Source: Monosporascus cannonballus (lineage: Eukaryota; Ascomycota; Sordariomycetes; Xylariales). Taken from it: DNA of 64,000 nucleotides. Both the position numbers and the translations under genes were made by a program. Below the pieces are notes generated by a model. It was not told the DNA's origin. It saw only the letters and a list, made by a program, of their open reading frames with translations, and ran no database searches. Shown in pieces: positions 37,801 to 47,523 of this stretch. The DNA is taken from positions 50,885 to 114,884 of the forward strand of contig QJNS01000074.1 of the NCBI GenBank assembly GCA_004154925.1, given 5' to 3'. Positions within the stretch are counted from its first letter, which is position 1. Each line of letters starts with the position of its first letter.

Positions 37801-40231
37801 AGATGTTATAAGTAATAAAAACGTTTTTAAATATTAAAGATGCGATTATTAATAAGTTAATATTAATTATATATAATTTAATAGGTTCTATTAAATAAAT
37901 AATTAATATTTTAGATTATATATTAAGCGTAATAATTTGATTGCAAAACGAATTCCGCAAAGTATATTTTATCCTATTATTTATATAAGCTAAAAAGAAC
38001 TGGATTTAATTACGTTATTTTAAATAAAGAATATATAGTTATTGTTATAGTTTTTCTAAAATTTAAGTATTTTTTAAAGAAAACTTTTATCAGATCAAGA
38101 TTTATACGAATTATTACAATTTTACCTGTTTTATTATAACTAAAGAGTTTACGAAATAGTAATTATAATATATAAAAAAATAGCGAATTTCGACTTCGTT
38201 ATTATTTATAAAAAGAGATTAGAAAAAAGCAAATCAAATACTTTAAATAAACGACCAAATTACTAAAAGAAATTAATTAAAATTAAATATATAATTTTCG
38301 ATACTATTTAAAAAGAATATTTATATCTATATTAAATTCTACTAATACGAGTTATATTATATAATATATTAAAGACTTCGAAAATCTAATAATAATTTAT
38401 GAAAAATAAAAAAATAAACAGGTTATAAGTTCTAGAAAAATACTAGATTAATTTACTCTTTAATATATATAAATATTTATGTTATAGATATTTAGATATT
38501 TGTAAAATTTTAAAAAGGATTTTAATATATTTATTAGTTTTTTAAAATACAAATAATAATTTAAAAATACGACGACAATATAACTTTTATAATAAGGCCA
38601 AGATCTAATTGTACTAGTTATATAAAAAACTATAAATATTATAGATTTTGAAAAAACTATAAAATTTAATTATTATAGATTTTATCACTAAATTTTCTTT
38701 ATTTTAAAGTTTAGCGATAGGAATATGTTATGACAATATTTTCGTTATTGTTGACAGATTTACGAAGTTTTTTTATATTTTATCGAATGAAGAAAATATT
38801 AATACTAAATAAATAATACTTTTAAACAATATTTTTAATATATATAGATTATTATATAAAATTACTTCTGATAAAAAAATTACATTTATTTTTAAGTTTT
38901 TCTAAAACTTTATAATATAAATCGATTTAAATTACAAATTATTTAAGGCGTTTATATTTTAAAAAATAATTAAATAAAACGATTAAATCAAGTATTAAAA
39001 ACGCATTTAAAATATTATAGTATTTACAAATAAAATATATATGTTAAAAATTACCAATTATTTAATTTATTTATAATATTAATTATTGCGAAAGTATTAA
39101 GATAATATTAATATATATAAATTTCGGTCTTATATCAGGTATTTATAAAAAGGCGTGCGATAAACCTACTAATATTAAAGTAATATTAATGTTAAAATAA
39201 CTTAAGTAATTATATTGAGAAATAAAAATATAAATGAAATTCGTACGTAATTAAACAAGTAAATATTATAATTAAAAAAGATTAAAAGGATTAATTTTTT
39301 AAAAAGAAAAAATAATTTACTTCGTTATAAATATTTTTAAACGAAAAAACTTAGCAAAAGCCTCGATTTTAAATATATCGATTTATACAAAATCTTTGTT
39401 TAAAGTTAAATTCTATTTAGCTTTTTATATTCCTTTATTTAAATTAATAATAAATAGCATTAAAGTGTATATAAAACGAAACGACGTAAAAGCAAGAAAA
39501 TAAAATTACGTACGAAATAGAAAAAATCCTAGATATACAAAAAAAAACCCCTTTATTTAATATTTACTGAAGTAAAAAAATTTAAATTTTAAAAATATTT
39601 AAGAACTAACGAGAAATCTTTTAAATACTTGACGTTTATTACGAAACCTTTATTAATAACGACGAAATTTAGAATTGCGTTTTAATTAACGTTTTATAAG
39701 AGCGATATTTGCGAATTAACGAAATTTTATTTAATAATATTTATATTTAAGAGTTTAAATTTTTATTATTATTTTCGTTTCGCGGCGTTTAAAGTTATTA
39801 AACACGTTTAAAAACTAAAAAGTACGATTACCGAATTTAGCACCTTATGCTTAATATTATTATTATTAACAACGAATATGAAATAAATAGGTAAAAAATT
39901 GAATAAAGTCTTTAGCAATTAATTTTTTAAGCAATAACTTTTCGCAATATAATAATTAATTATAGAAATAAAGATATTTACTTTATTATATAACCGATTA
40001 CGAGGTATATATTTTTTATAATAAAAACCGTTTTATTATTTGATAAATAAAGTTTTATTTAAAAAATACGGTATAGGTTCGAAACCTTTTGTTTTAATTA
40101 AATTAGCTAAAATATAACGTTATTCGGTTTTATAAAAACGACGTTTAGAAATATGATTGGACATAATTAAAAAGGTAAAGGACTTATTAGAAAAAAATCT
40201 TAAGAGTAAGATTTTTAGAAAAGAGAAATCG
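34890..40231 (+). pseudogene. Degenerate Gypsy pol B (RT and integrase relics)
   Basis: Broken plus-strand frames carry a Gypsy RT tail (FIYSKTKKIYAEYV then KYLEYIIIS, about 37480-37620) and an integrase core starting VIVDRFTKFFY (38744 on), followed by KITSDKKITFIFKFF. The residues differ from pol A at matching positions, so A and B are different families. Pol B runs up to the purine tract and 3' LTR at 40232 and is probably the host element's own pol. A copy of the internal repeat lies at its left end. Confidence 0.65.
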
Positions 40232-40582
40232 TATTACGTTTTAATAAGTTATAACCTTCAGAAACGATTATAACGAAAATAGATAAATAACTAAGTAAAT
40301 TAAATTACGTAACGGATTACCAACTTACTAATAATAAGCTTATAAGCTGAATTATTAATTTACTAGTAATAAGTTAATAAGTTAAACTAAAATTTAAATC
40401 TTTGTTATTTTTATAATTTAAATAATAATAGTTTGTAATAAGAATTTGCTATTTAAAAAGTTTTTAGTACTACGAAATACAATAAATTTATTATATTATT
40501 AATTTGATTTTTACAACACTTTTATTAATATAAATTCGTACGACTTAGATTTAATAGTTAGTTAAACTATTTAGCCGTTATA
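40232..40582 (+). repeat. LTR, right copy
   Basis: Partner of 26531-26882; see that entry. It ends TAGCCGTTATA, which the left copy shows as TAGTCATTATA. Confidence 0.82.
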
Positions 40583-41361
40583 CGAATAGATAAAAGAATT
40601 ATTCAACCACGTTTTTCTGTATTAAATATATTAGAGAAATTCGATATATAATAATATAACCGATAATTATATTATTACAACCTATAAATGTATTACGATT
40701 ATTTATATTCTAAATTTAAACTTAATTATATTGACCTTAATTTTAATTTCGAAAAATTTAAAAAGTTCTTTAAATATATATTAACTTATATTCGATAAAT
40801 ATATAAAATAATAAACTTATCGAGTTTAAATTAATTATATTATAATTATAAATATATTTCGAACCTAGTTATTTTTAATTTTTTTAATAATTACGACATA
40901 ATAATAGTAATCCGTACAAGCCAAAAAATAATTAAACGAGGTTTTTTAAAATAAAATTACCTTTAAACGGCCTATAATAAAAATATATACAGTATTTACG
41001 TTATCGTAATCATAAAAACGTTATAGCTAGTAATTTTAAAAAATTTCAACTTAACTATATTAACTTTAATTTTTATTAAAAAATTTTTAAAAAAATACCT
41101 ATACGCGTATTAGTTTATATTCGACATATATTTGAAATATTAATTTTATTTTACTTAAATTATTTACAAAAATAAAAGAAATTAATTATTTTTAAAAAAA
41201 CATACAAAATGGAAACGTTTTTTTACAACTTGAACTTAGGTCTCGCTGATTCGTTACTGGGATACGTTATTTGATTAGTTAATTTTAGCGCCTTGGCGTA
41301 ATACATAAAAATACATCAAAAATAGAAACGAGCTAGCAGAGGCCTGAGCTAGCTGAGGTAA

Positions 41362-41369
41362 CTAGCGCC
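41362..41369. other. Target site duplication of second TIR element, right copy (CTAGCGCC)
   Basis: Unmutated copy at the first bases of normal-composition DNA. See 25931-25938. Confidence 0.75.
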
Positions 41370-41831
41370 TGCCCGTTAAGCGCAGACCCCGGGGGCTGCT
41401 GTCAGATATAGAGGACATCAGTTGTGTTGTTGTATTCCGTTAAGTTGTAGGTGCTCTCGCACACATGCAACTCTAACTAAGTAGCTTAGCCACGGAACAT
41501 ATATGAGCCGATCAGAATGGGACCTTTCCGTATATGGGGAGCGCTCCGCACCCCCTAAGCGAGCTGACAGCTGCAGATTATGTAATATGGGAATCTTAAT
41601 CTTTATCAGGCCTCGGAGTGACGCACTACCCGTGTCCTGCATCTACACCCATTTACCATCCATTGTAACATCTAAAACCACCTCTCTAGCATCGCGGGGC
41701 TCGGAGGACAAGGTGTTCCTGAATTGAGTTTCAACACCACCGAAACTAGGACACTTCCCACTCCTATCCGGCGAGAACTCTCTGTACCTTAAGCGATACA
41801 CACCGACCGTCCATCGGGCACCCCTTTTCAA
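41370..41831. promoter_or_regulatory. Upstream region of the Maf-like gene
   Basis: Single-copy-looking DNA of normal composition, 460 bp, between the transposon edge and the Maf start. No gene seen. The promoter should lie here. Confidence 0.4.
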
Positions 41832-42926
41832 ATGGACGAAAAGAAACCCCTGATCCCGTCTCCGGACAACGACGACAACAACAACACGCCAGCCGACCCG
41901 CCGCCATCCTACGTCGCCTCGGCGCGCGAGCACGGCATCCCGCTCCGACAGTCGGCGGCGGCGGCGGCGGCGGTGCCCATCCGCAAGGGGGGCCCGATGC
42001 CGCCGATGATGCCGCCGCAGCCGCTCGAGCTGCCCATCATCCAGTACATGCGCTCGCACCGGGTGATCCTGGCGTCGGCGTCGCCGCGGCGGCGCGCCAT
42101 GCTGGCGCAGCTGGGGCTCGGCAACATCGAGGTGCGGCCGAGCACGAAGCCCGAGGACCTGTCCAAGGCCGAGCTCGGGCCCCACGGGTACGTGGCCGCC
42201 ACGGCGCGCCAGAAGGCCCTCGACGTGTACCAGGCGGCCATCGCGGAGCTCGAGGAGGCGGATGCCGGAGCCGCAGGCGAAGCAGCAGGCGGAGCCGAAG
42301 ACGAGGGGGAGGCAGAGGACGACGACCACGACGCAACAGAACGGGAAGAGGGGGGCGAAGCGAAGAGCACTAGTATAAACAAGACGGAGAAGAGGAAGGC
42401 GAAGAAGCAGCCGAAGCCGATGCGCCCGCACCCCGGCGGCGACCCGGACCTCGTGATCGCGGCGGACACGGTGATCGTGACGCGGGACGGGCAGTTGCTG
42501 GAGAAGCCGACGAGCGAGGCGGCGCACGTGCGCATGCTGCGGCACCTGCGGGACACGCGCGTGCACCGGGTGCTGACGGCCGTGTGCGCCGTGGCGCCGC
42601 GCGCCGACGCCTCGCACCCGGGGTACGAGATGCGCACGCACGTCGAGGAGACGCGTGTGTGGTTCGCGCGCGAGGGCGACGGCCTGCCCGACGACGTGCT
42701 CGAGCGCTACGCGCGCACCCGCGAGGGCGCCGACAAGGCCGGCGGCTACGCCGTCCAGGGCGTCGGCGGCATGCTGCTCGTCGAGAAGGTCGAGGGTGCC
42801 GTTGATAACGTTGTCGGACTGCCCGTCCGCAGGTGCCTCCAGCTCTGCGAGAAGGTCGTCTTTAGGCAGGACGAGGGGAGCGAGGAGGAGAGTGGCGGCG
42901 AGGAGGAGGGATCGGGGGGTTGGTGA
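41832..42926 (+). CDS. Maf/YceF-type nucleotide pyrophosphatase
   Basis: A 364-residue single-exon protein of the Maf family, whose members hydrolyse nucleoside triphosphates, often modified or non-canonical, to the monophosphate. The signature ILASASPRRR lies at 79-88. Further conserved parts are AADTVIV (210-216, catalytic-base Asp212), KPTSEAAHVRML (225-236), AGGYAVQG (303-310) and NVVGLP (326-331). Two additions are unusual: about 70 residues before the core, and an insertion of about 60 residues (142-203), first Glu/Asp/Ala-rich then Lys-rich, between the first helix and ADTV. The insertion has no in-frame stop and no good GT...AG boundaries, so I treat it as coding. The tail is Glu/Gly/Ser-rich. 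GC is very high at third positions. The gene starts only 460 bp from the RIP block yet looks intact. Confidence 0.92.
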   Translation: MDEKKPLIPSPDNDDNNNTPADPPPSYVASAREHGIPLRQSAAAAAAVPIRKGGPMPPMMPPQPLELPIIQYMRSHRVILASASPRRRAMLAQLGLGNIEVRPSTKPEDLSKAELGPHGYVAATARQKALDVYQAAIAELEEADAGAAGEAAGGAEDEGEAEDDDHDATEREEGGEAKSTSINKTEKRKAKKQPKPMRPHPGGDPDLVIAADTVIVTRDGQLLEKPTSEAAHVRMLRHLRDTRVHRVLTAVCAVAPRADASHPGYEMRTHVEETRVWFAREGDGLPDDVLERYARTREGADKAGGYAVQGVGGMLLVEKVEGAVDNVVGLPVRRCLQLCEKVVFRQDEGSEEESGGEEEGSGGW

Positions 42927-43347
42927 GGTGCGGGAAGGGGTCGGCACGGGCGCGAAGTGCGTGCGTGTGCGTGTGCGGTGCGTGGCCTCGGTGGATATCA
43001 TGCATGACCTCGTGTTCGGAGTTCAAAAAGGGCCTCTAATTAATGGGCGAGCTTTTGAAGCCCGCCGTCGTGAAGGTATGAATTCACAGAGCTCGTGGTT
43101 TGGGATACATATAGACTAAGGAATAATAGATGGGCGAATGAGCTGACAATTAATATCGGACTTCAGATTGATGCTGCGGAGCTCACGTGTACCGAACGCA
43201 GTGGCAACCACAACCCGGAGCAAAGCCACATAGTTGGCGTCCGTCGTGGGACTTGGGCAGTCAGTCATAATACATTCTCACGAACCGGTTTAATGTACAA
43301 GATCCCCTATGTCTGTCCCCCTTGTTCCCGGGACCCTCATGGCCAAC
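42927..43347. terminator. Convergent 3' region between Maf and SDR genes
   Basis: A 421-bp spacer between convergent genes. Both 3' UTRs should lie here. No specific signal recognised. Confidence 0.3.
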
Positions 43348-44366
43348 CTAATCCCCCAGCGGATACGCGTGCAACACCTGGCCGTAGTACAGCTCGGAGT
43401 CCTTCGAGGCGAGGAAGACGAAGCTCGGCGCGACCTCGCTCGGCTGTCCGGGCCGGCCGAGCTGCGACCCCTCGCCGAACCCCTCCATCTCCTCGGCCGG
43501 CCGTGACGCGGGCTGCAGGGGCGTGTGGACGGGCCCCGGGGCCACGGCGTTGACGCGGATGCCCTTGGCGACGAGCTGCTTGGCGAGGGAGCGCGTGAAG
43601 GAGACGATGGCGCCCTTGGTGGCCGCGTAGTCGACCATGGCCTTGGTGCCGCGGAAGGCGACCGTCGACGTCGTGTTGATGATGCTGGCGCCCCTGCCCA
43701 TGTGCGCCGCGGCGTACTTGGTCACTGCGAACATCTGCAGGACGTTGCTGCGGAACGTGCTCTCGACCATGTCGAGGTCGATCTGCGTGATGTCGTTGCA
43801 CATGACCTGCTTCGACGCGTTGTTGACCAGCACGTGCAGCGCCCCGAACCGGTCTACGTGCCGCTGGACCGCTCGCCGGCACGTCTCGTTGTCCATCAGG
43901 TTCCCCGCGATCAGCTGGCACTCCCGGCCCTCCTGCTCCACCAGCCGCTTCGTCCCCTCCGCGTCCTCCTGCTCCTCTGGCAGGTACACGATGCTCACGT
44001 CGGACCCCTCGCGGGCGAAGAGCACCGCGACGGACCGGCCGATGCCGGAGCTGCGGGACGAGCTGTAAGCATGATTTACCGTGCGTAGAGCTTAGGTAGT
44101 TTGATTGCGTAGGGAGGGTGACTTACTCTCCGCCCGTGATGAGCGCCTTGTTGCCCTCGAGCTTCTTCGCCGGCTTGTACTCGGAGAATCCGCCCTTGGC
44201 TTCCAGCTTGGTGGGTTCACTGGAGGGCTTCATCTCCTTCTCCAGGCTGCTACGTATTTAGCATGGTCCCCCTATCTTTATTCCTCTTTCTAATTCTTTC
44301 TTACCCAGGCAGGTCCTGGGCCTGCTTCTCAGGAACAGGCTTGAATTCGCCGTGTGATGCCGCCAT
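43348..44366 (-). CDS. NAD(P)-dependent short-chain dehydrogenase/reductase (3 exons)
   Basis: Exons 44366-44305, 44249-44127 and 44050-43348 splice in phase to 295 residues. Introns are 55 and 76 nt (GTAAGA...TAG, GTAAGT...CAG). The second junction rebuilds the cofactor-binding turn TGGDSGIG (59-66). The classical SDR tetrad is complete: Asn164 (in SNVLQ), Ser190, Tyr203 and Lys207 (YAATK), with NNAS at 138-141. Residues 1-50 form a polar extension with FKP and EYKPAKKLEG, as in the longer SDRs related to bacterial YghA/YhdF. The substrate cannot be read from sequence. Both acceptors are ambiguous: TAGCAG at exon 2 (one residue more or less) and an upstream ACAG at exon 3 (four residues more); the chosen form gives the best family fit. 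Intact. Confidence 0.92.
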
Positions 44367-45239
44367 TGTGAATAATGTGAGACGATTGTTGTTTTGCGTT
44401 GAGAAAGTCAAGCAAGTTTGCTCGAGGTGAAGGGTTAAATCTGGGGAGGAGACCTGGTTGCGATCTGGAGAGTATTAGTAGGTGAGCTCTGGGTGGGTGT
44501 TGGTGGCATATAGATAACTCACACTTGATGCATTTGTGACGTCAAATGGCAAACAGGCCCATTGGAACTTGACTTCCCCCCATCGAACTTTACGGCAGTA
44601 CACCAGTTAGCTCTGACGTATTCAATGAGGATGAATTAGAATACGCATTGCAATTTCATCGAAATTAATGGAGACAGATTTAAGGAGATGTTCTTTCCTA
44701 AGGGTACCGAATTTGTTATTGTAGCGACAGAGTGCGTACTAATTGCCAGATTTGGCAACCTTCCTGGCGACTGCGGTTACGGGCGCAATACAGTCGCCAG
44801 TTTTGAATTGAAAAATCAACTTTGCTCTCATTTCCTTAATGCTTTCCGGAGCTAAGTCGAATACGCGTTCGACAGAGTGCATATGCATAACCCAAAGGGG
44901 GTATATACGGACCAAGCAAGTTGCGAGAACACGACAATTGAGTAGCCGCCACCAGATGACAGCACCCCTGAATCCGTCCTGCCTATGATGAAACCCCATT
45001 ATACCCCATTATACAAAACACCAGACACCGTCTAGCTCTATTTTGAGTGGCCGTAAATGTTCGTTAATCAAAAGAAAGCTTGCTGTGACCCGTAATGCAA
45101 TGCTTGGATGAAGAAAGAAAAGGAAAAGAGAGGCCGAAAAAGGGCCACCGTAGCAAGGTATCCACCCCACCAGCCAGTTTATGTCTTGTTGCATACATGC
45201 AGCTTCAGTGGCGATATCGTCGACGCAAGTTCAATAGGA
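44367..45239. promoter_or_regulatory. SDR upstream region; no gene seen
   Basis: 873 bp between the SDR start and the 3' end of the C2H2 gene, both on minus. An 86-codon open frame at 44739-44999 (minus) has no recognisable features and I do not call it. The SDR promoter and the C2H2 gene's 3' UTR should lie here. Confidence 0.35.
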
Positions 45240-47523
45240 TCATGTCCCATATGCACCCTGCGTATAAGAGTGCTTTGGACTGGCGTCCATCAGCGCTTTG
45301 AAATCAGCTTTCCCCTTTGGGACCTTCATTCCGGGATGTTGGTTCTGAATATGGACCCTCAGGTTGTCGCTGCGATCCTGTTGCTTGGAGCAGTACGGGC
45401 ACTGGAACCTGTCGCCATCGCCGTGCTTCGTCCTCCTGTGCCGTAGGAAAGAGGTGAACGCGCTACTCCCAGTGTACACCTTGCCGCAATGGGGACAGCG
45501 AATGCTGCTGCTCTCGCCGTCGTTGGAGGTTGCCGTGCCGCTAAGAGTGGTATTAGTGTGGAATCGTACAATACCGTGCAAGGGAACGTTGGGCTTACAT
45601 GTCTTGAGAGGCGACTTCATCGTAGTCAGTTAGCGACACATCTGATTCGTGCGAGATACTTGTGCTCGTCGAAGGACCATGTGTGGATGGAACTGTAAGG
45701 GTATTCCGTGTGCACTGCCTCGGATGGAACGTATCGAGGATTACAGTCGGATCAAAGCCGCTTTGAGGGCCGTTTGCCACTCCGCTCAGGCGCGACCTCA
45801 TATACTGGGCTGAATAGTAACTATCCACCTGCGTTCCCCTTGGATAGAGGAATGGGGTCAGATCTGACATGGAGGCAAGATCTAAGCAGCTCTCGAGCAT
45901 ACGGGATGCATGTTGTCGCTTGTATCTACCAGGAGGGATCATTGCCTATGAGACGTAAGTAACTATATCATGCTGTGTAGATCATAGCTCGTATTTACCT
46001 GGCAAAGAGATAACAGGTATTCTTCAACATTTCTAAGATAGCCCAGGCTCCCGATGGAGAGCATGATGCTCGCCGAACTTTCGATGCCTTTCACAATCGC
46101 ATCCTCGATATTGGAGGTTGGCATTCGTGAAGACGAATTTAATAGATGGGACCGAACGTGCCCCTTGAACCGGTCGGCGCGCACTCGGGACGACGAAGTT
46201 GTAACGAAAATGTGATTCGGATCTGGACGGTCGGTGCTTGGAGTGGAAAATTGGTCCAAGAGGTTATTCTGTGAACCAAAACCTGTGAAGCTGTCAGTAC
46301 GGATGATACTATAGTTTAGTCTGCGTCCGTCTTACTATCTAAATAAGTCATAATCGTTTTCCAAGATTGAGAGCCTTTCAACTGGTAACATAAGCGATCG
46401 GAGTGGGCACCCTCCAATCCTGCCGGCCGTGGCTGAGAACCTCGCGTGTTATTCGCCATATCCAACTGAGCAGGACCGAAGGATATCTGTTGCGGCAACT
46501 CCATCCACGACGGAAAGTTAGGGGCTGCCGGGGATAGTGCAAAGAACGGTAGATATTGATTTAAGGGGGTGGAGAGGGGAGTGCCATGGAACGGCATTAG
46601 CCCGCGGTCTCTCCCGTTCACTTGTTCTGGGTATGCGGGATCCATGGACAAACCTATGGTATCGTAGGGATCTATATCGAAGGTAGTAAGTGAGTGTTGT
46701 GGGGTGCCAGAGGTCCTATGCACTCACCTAGCTGGTCATCAAACTGTGCGCCGTTACCCAGATATTCGGATGGGTCAGACATGGACAGCGACGGCTTCGG
46801 AAACTTCCGCATATTCGGAGAGTTATTTGATGTGTATCCGGATGATAGGCGCTCGTATATAGGGCTGAGTTGTTCCCATACCACTTCCGAAAAGAGGATG
46901 CGCCCCCATTCCGTGAAAGCCGACGAAGATGCTGTACATACCCTTTTCCGGCGGATTTCGAAAATAGAATACTGGACCAAGGCCGCCATTAAAGAGTCCC
47001 CGATGGAGGCCGGTGGCTTGCCCCGATCGATGTCTCGAAGAGTGAGCAGTCCGCCCTCACGCATGTGAGACGGAGTAGGATGGCCATCAAGCCAGCCCGA
47101 CAAAGCAATACAATCCTCATGATCCAGGTACTCTTTCACTACTTTATAGTGCTCATCCGTCTTATTTCGCAGCTCGAGCAGCAAATCCCACTGCTCACGA
47201 CACGTCGGCTGCTGCAAGCAGGGAGGCGAGCGCCAGGATAAGACAGGGATAGGCGTATACGAGGAGCTCTGCTGAGTAGATGCGAGCGGCGCACTGTATT
47301 GCGGACTTCCCGAACCTAGATATCATCAGGTAAGTATTAGCAATCATCGACCATAACGGGTAGGAAGTTCCGCTTCGAGAGGAAGAGTATATGTACCCCT
47401 GTATCCCCCAGAGCTAGAGAGCCTCGAACACTTGGTTTCGACGACAAATGTATCCAAGAACGCATTGCCGGCGATCAATCCTTCAAGCCGCGCCGAGCTA
47501 TCGGTGCCAAATACATCGACCAT
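45240..47523 (-). CDS. Six-exon protein with two C-terminal C2H2 zinc fingers
   Basis: Exons 47523-47397, 47315-46728, 46671-46336, 46282-45999, 45945-45599 and 45540-45240 join in phase to 660 residues. Introns are 81, 56, 53, 52 and 58 nt, all GT...AG. Two zinc fingers end the protein: Cys576/Cys579/His595/His600 and Cys608/Cys611/His624/His629, followed by a basic-aromatic tail. Exon 2 encodes a conserved-looking helical region (EYLDHEDCIALSGWL, EGGLLTLRDIDRGKP, SLMAALVQYSIFEIRRKRV). The middle is Ser/Pro-rich. The layout fits a family of fungal C2H2 proteins seen in Sordariomycetes, probably transcription factors. The target is unknown. Start ATG GTC GAT at 47523 is the first ATG in frame with exon 2 after splicing. 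Exon 1 donor (GTACAT) is the weakest site in the model. Confidence 0.82.

Larger units (their letters stand above)
26531..40582 (+). mobile_element. LTR-retroelement nest inserted in the second TIR element
   Basis: Two matching LTRs (26531-26882 and 40232-40582) in the same orientation bracket 14 kb. They share long stretches such as TTAGTACTACGAAA and AATAAATTTATTATATTATTA with transition-type differences elsewhere. The 3' LTR follows a purine-rich tract (about 40218-40229). Flanking pentamers are CGTAT (left) and CGAAT (right), 4 of 5 matching. At 14 kb and with two different pol relics inside, this is not one element but a host element with at least one further insertion. Internal borders are only partly resolved. 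Confidence 0.7.
6591..41361. repeat. AT-rich, RIP-degraded nest of transposons
   Basis: About 34.8 kb of very AT-rich sequence, dense in TpA and short A/T runs, with no intact gene. Both edges are sharp: about 6600 on the left and 41361 on the right. Aligned repeat copies inside it differ mostly by transitions, as expected from RIP, the fungal premeiotic process that turns CpA into TpA in duplicated DNA. Small GC-richer islands remain at about 7135-7240, 18000-18200, 24830-25000, 33465-33750, 34510-34700 and 41225-41361, and most mark transposon ends or LTRs. The nested elements are listed separately. Confidence 0.9.
25939..41361 (+). mobile_element. Second TIR element of the same family, split by LTR elements
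   Basis: The left end (25939, TTATTTTATTAAAATTAG) aligns with the start of the first copy at 7163 through transitions only except one base and one gap over 34 bp. Similarity continues to about 26110, including the GTTGTAGCTGCG hairpin. The right end (41225-41361, ending GGCCTGAGCTAGCTGAGGTAA) matches 17990-18117. The 8-bp duplication is described above. Removing the LTR-element insertion (26531-40582) leaves only about 1.4 kb, so this may be a non-autonomous, internally deleted copy. Same orientation as the first copy. Confidence 0.8.

Noticed and set aside
6591..41361. Starship or other giant cargo element as explanation of the whole AT block
   Set aside because: No tyrosine-recombinase captain or intact cargo seen; resolved LTR, TIR and TSD borders explain most of the block as nested ordinary transposons.
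6591..41361. Centromere or mitochondrial insertion as source of the AT richness
   Set aside because: Transition-type differences between repeat copies and recognisable pol relics indicate RIP of transposons; no mitochondrial genes seen. A centromeric location cannot be excluded but nothing here shows it.
7120..41361. CRISPR-like arrays among the short A/T repeats
   Set aside because: No regular repeat-spacer pattern, and the DNA is fungal nuclear.
41643..43001. Long minus-strand open frame opposite the Maf gene
   Set aside because: Arg/Ala/His-rich antisense of a GC-rich gene; the plus strand has clear Maf motifs.
44739..44999. 86-codon minus-strand frame between SDR and C2H2 genes
   Set aside because: Starts with ATG but shows no domain, composition or splice evidence for a gene.
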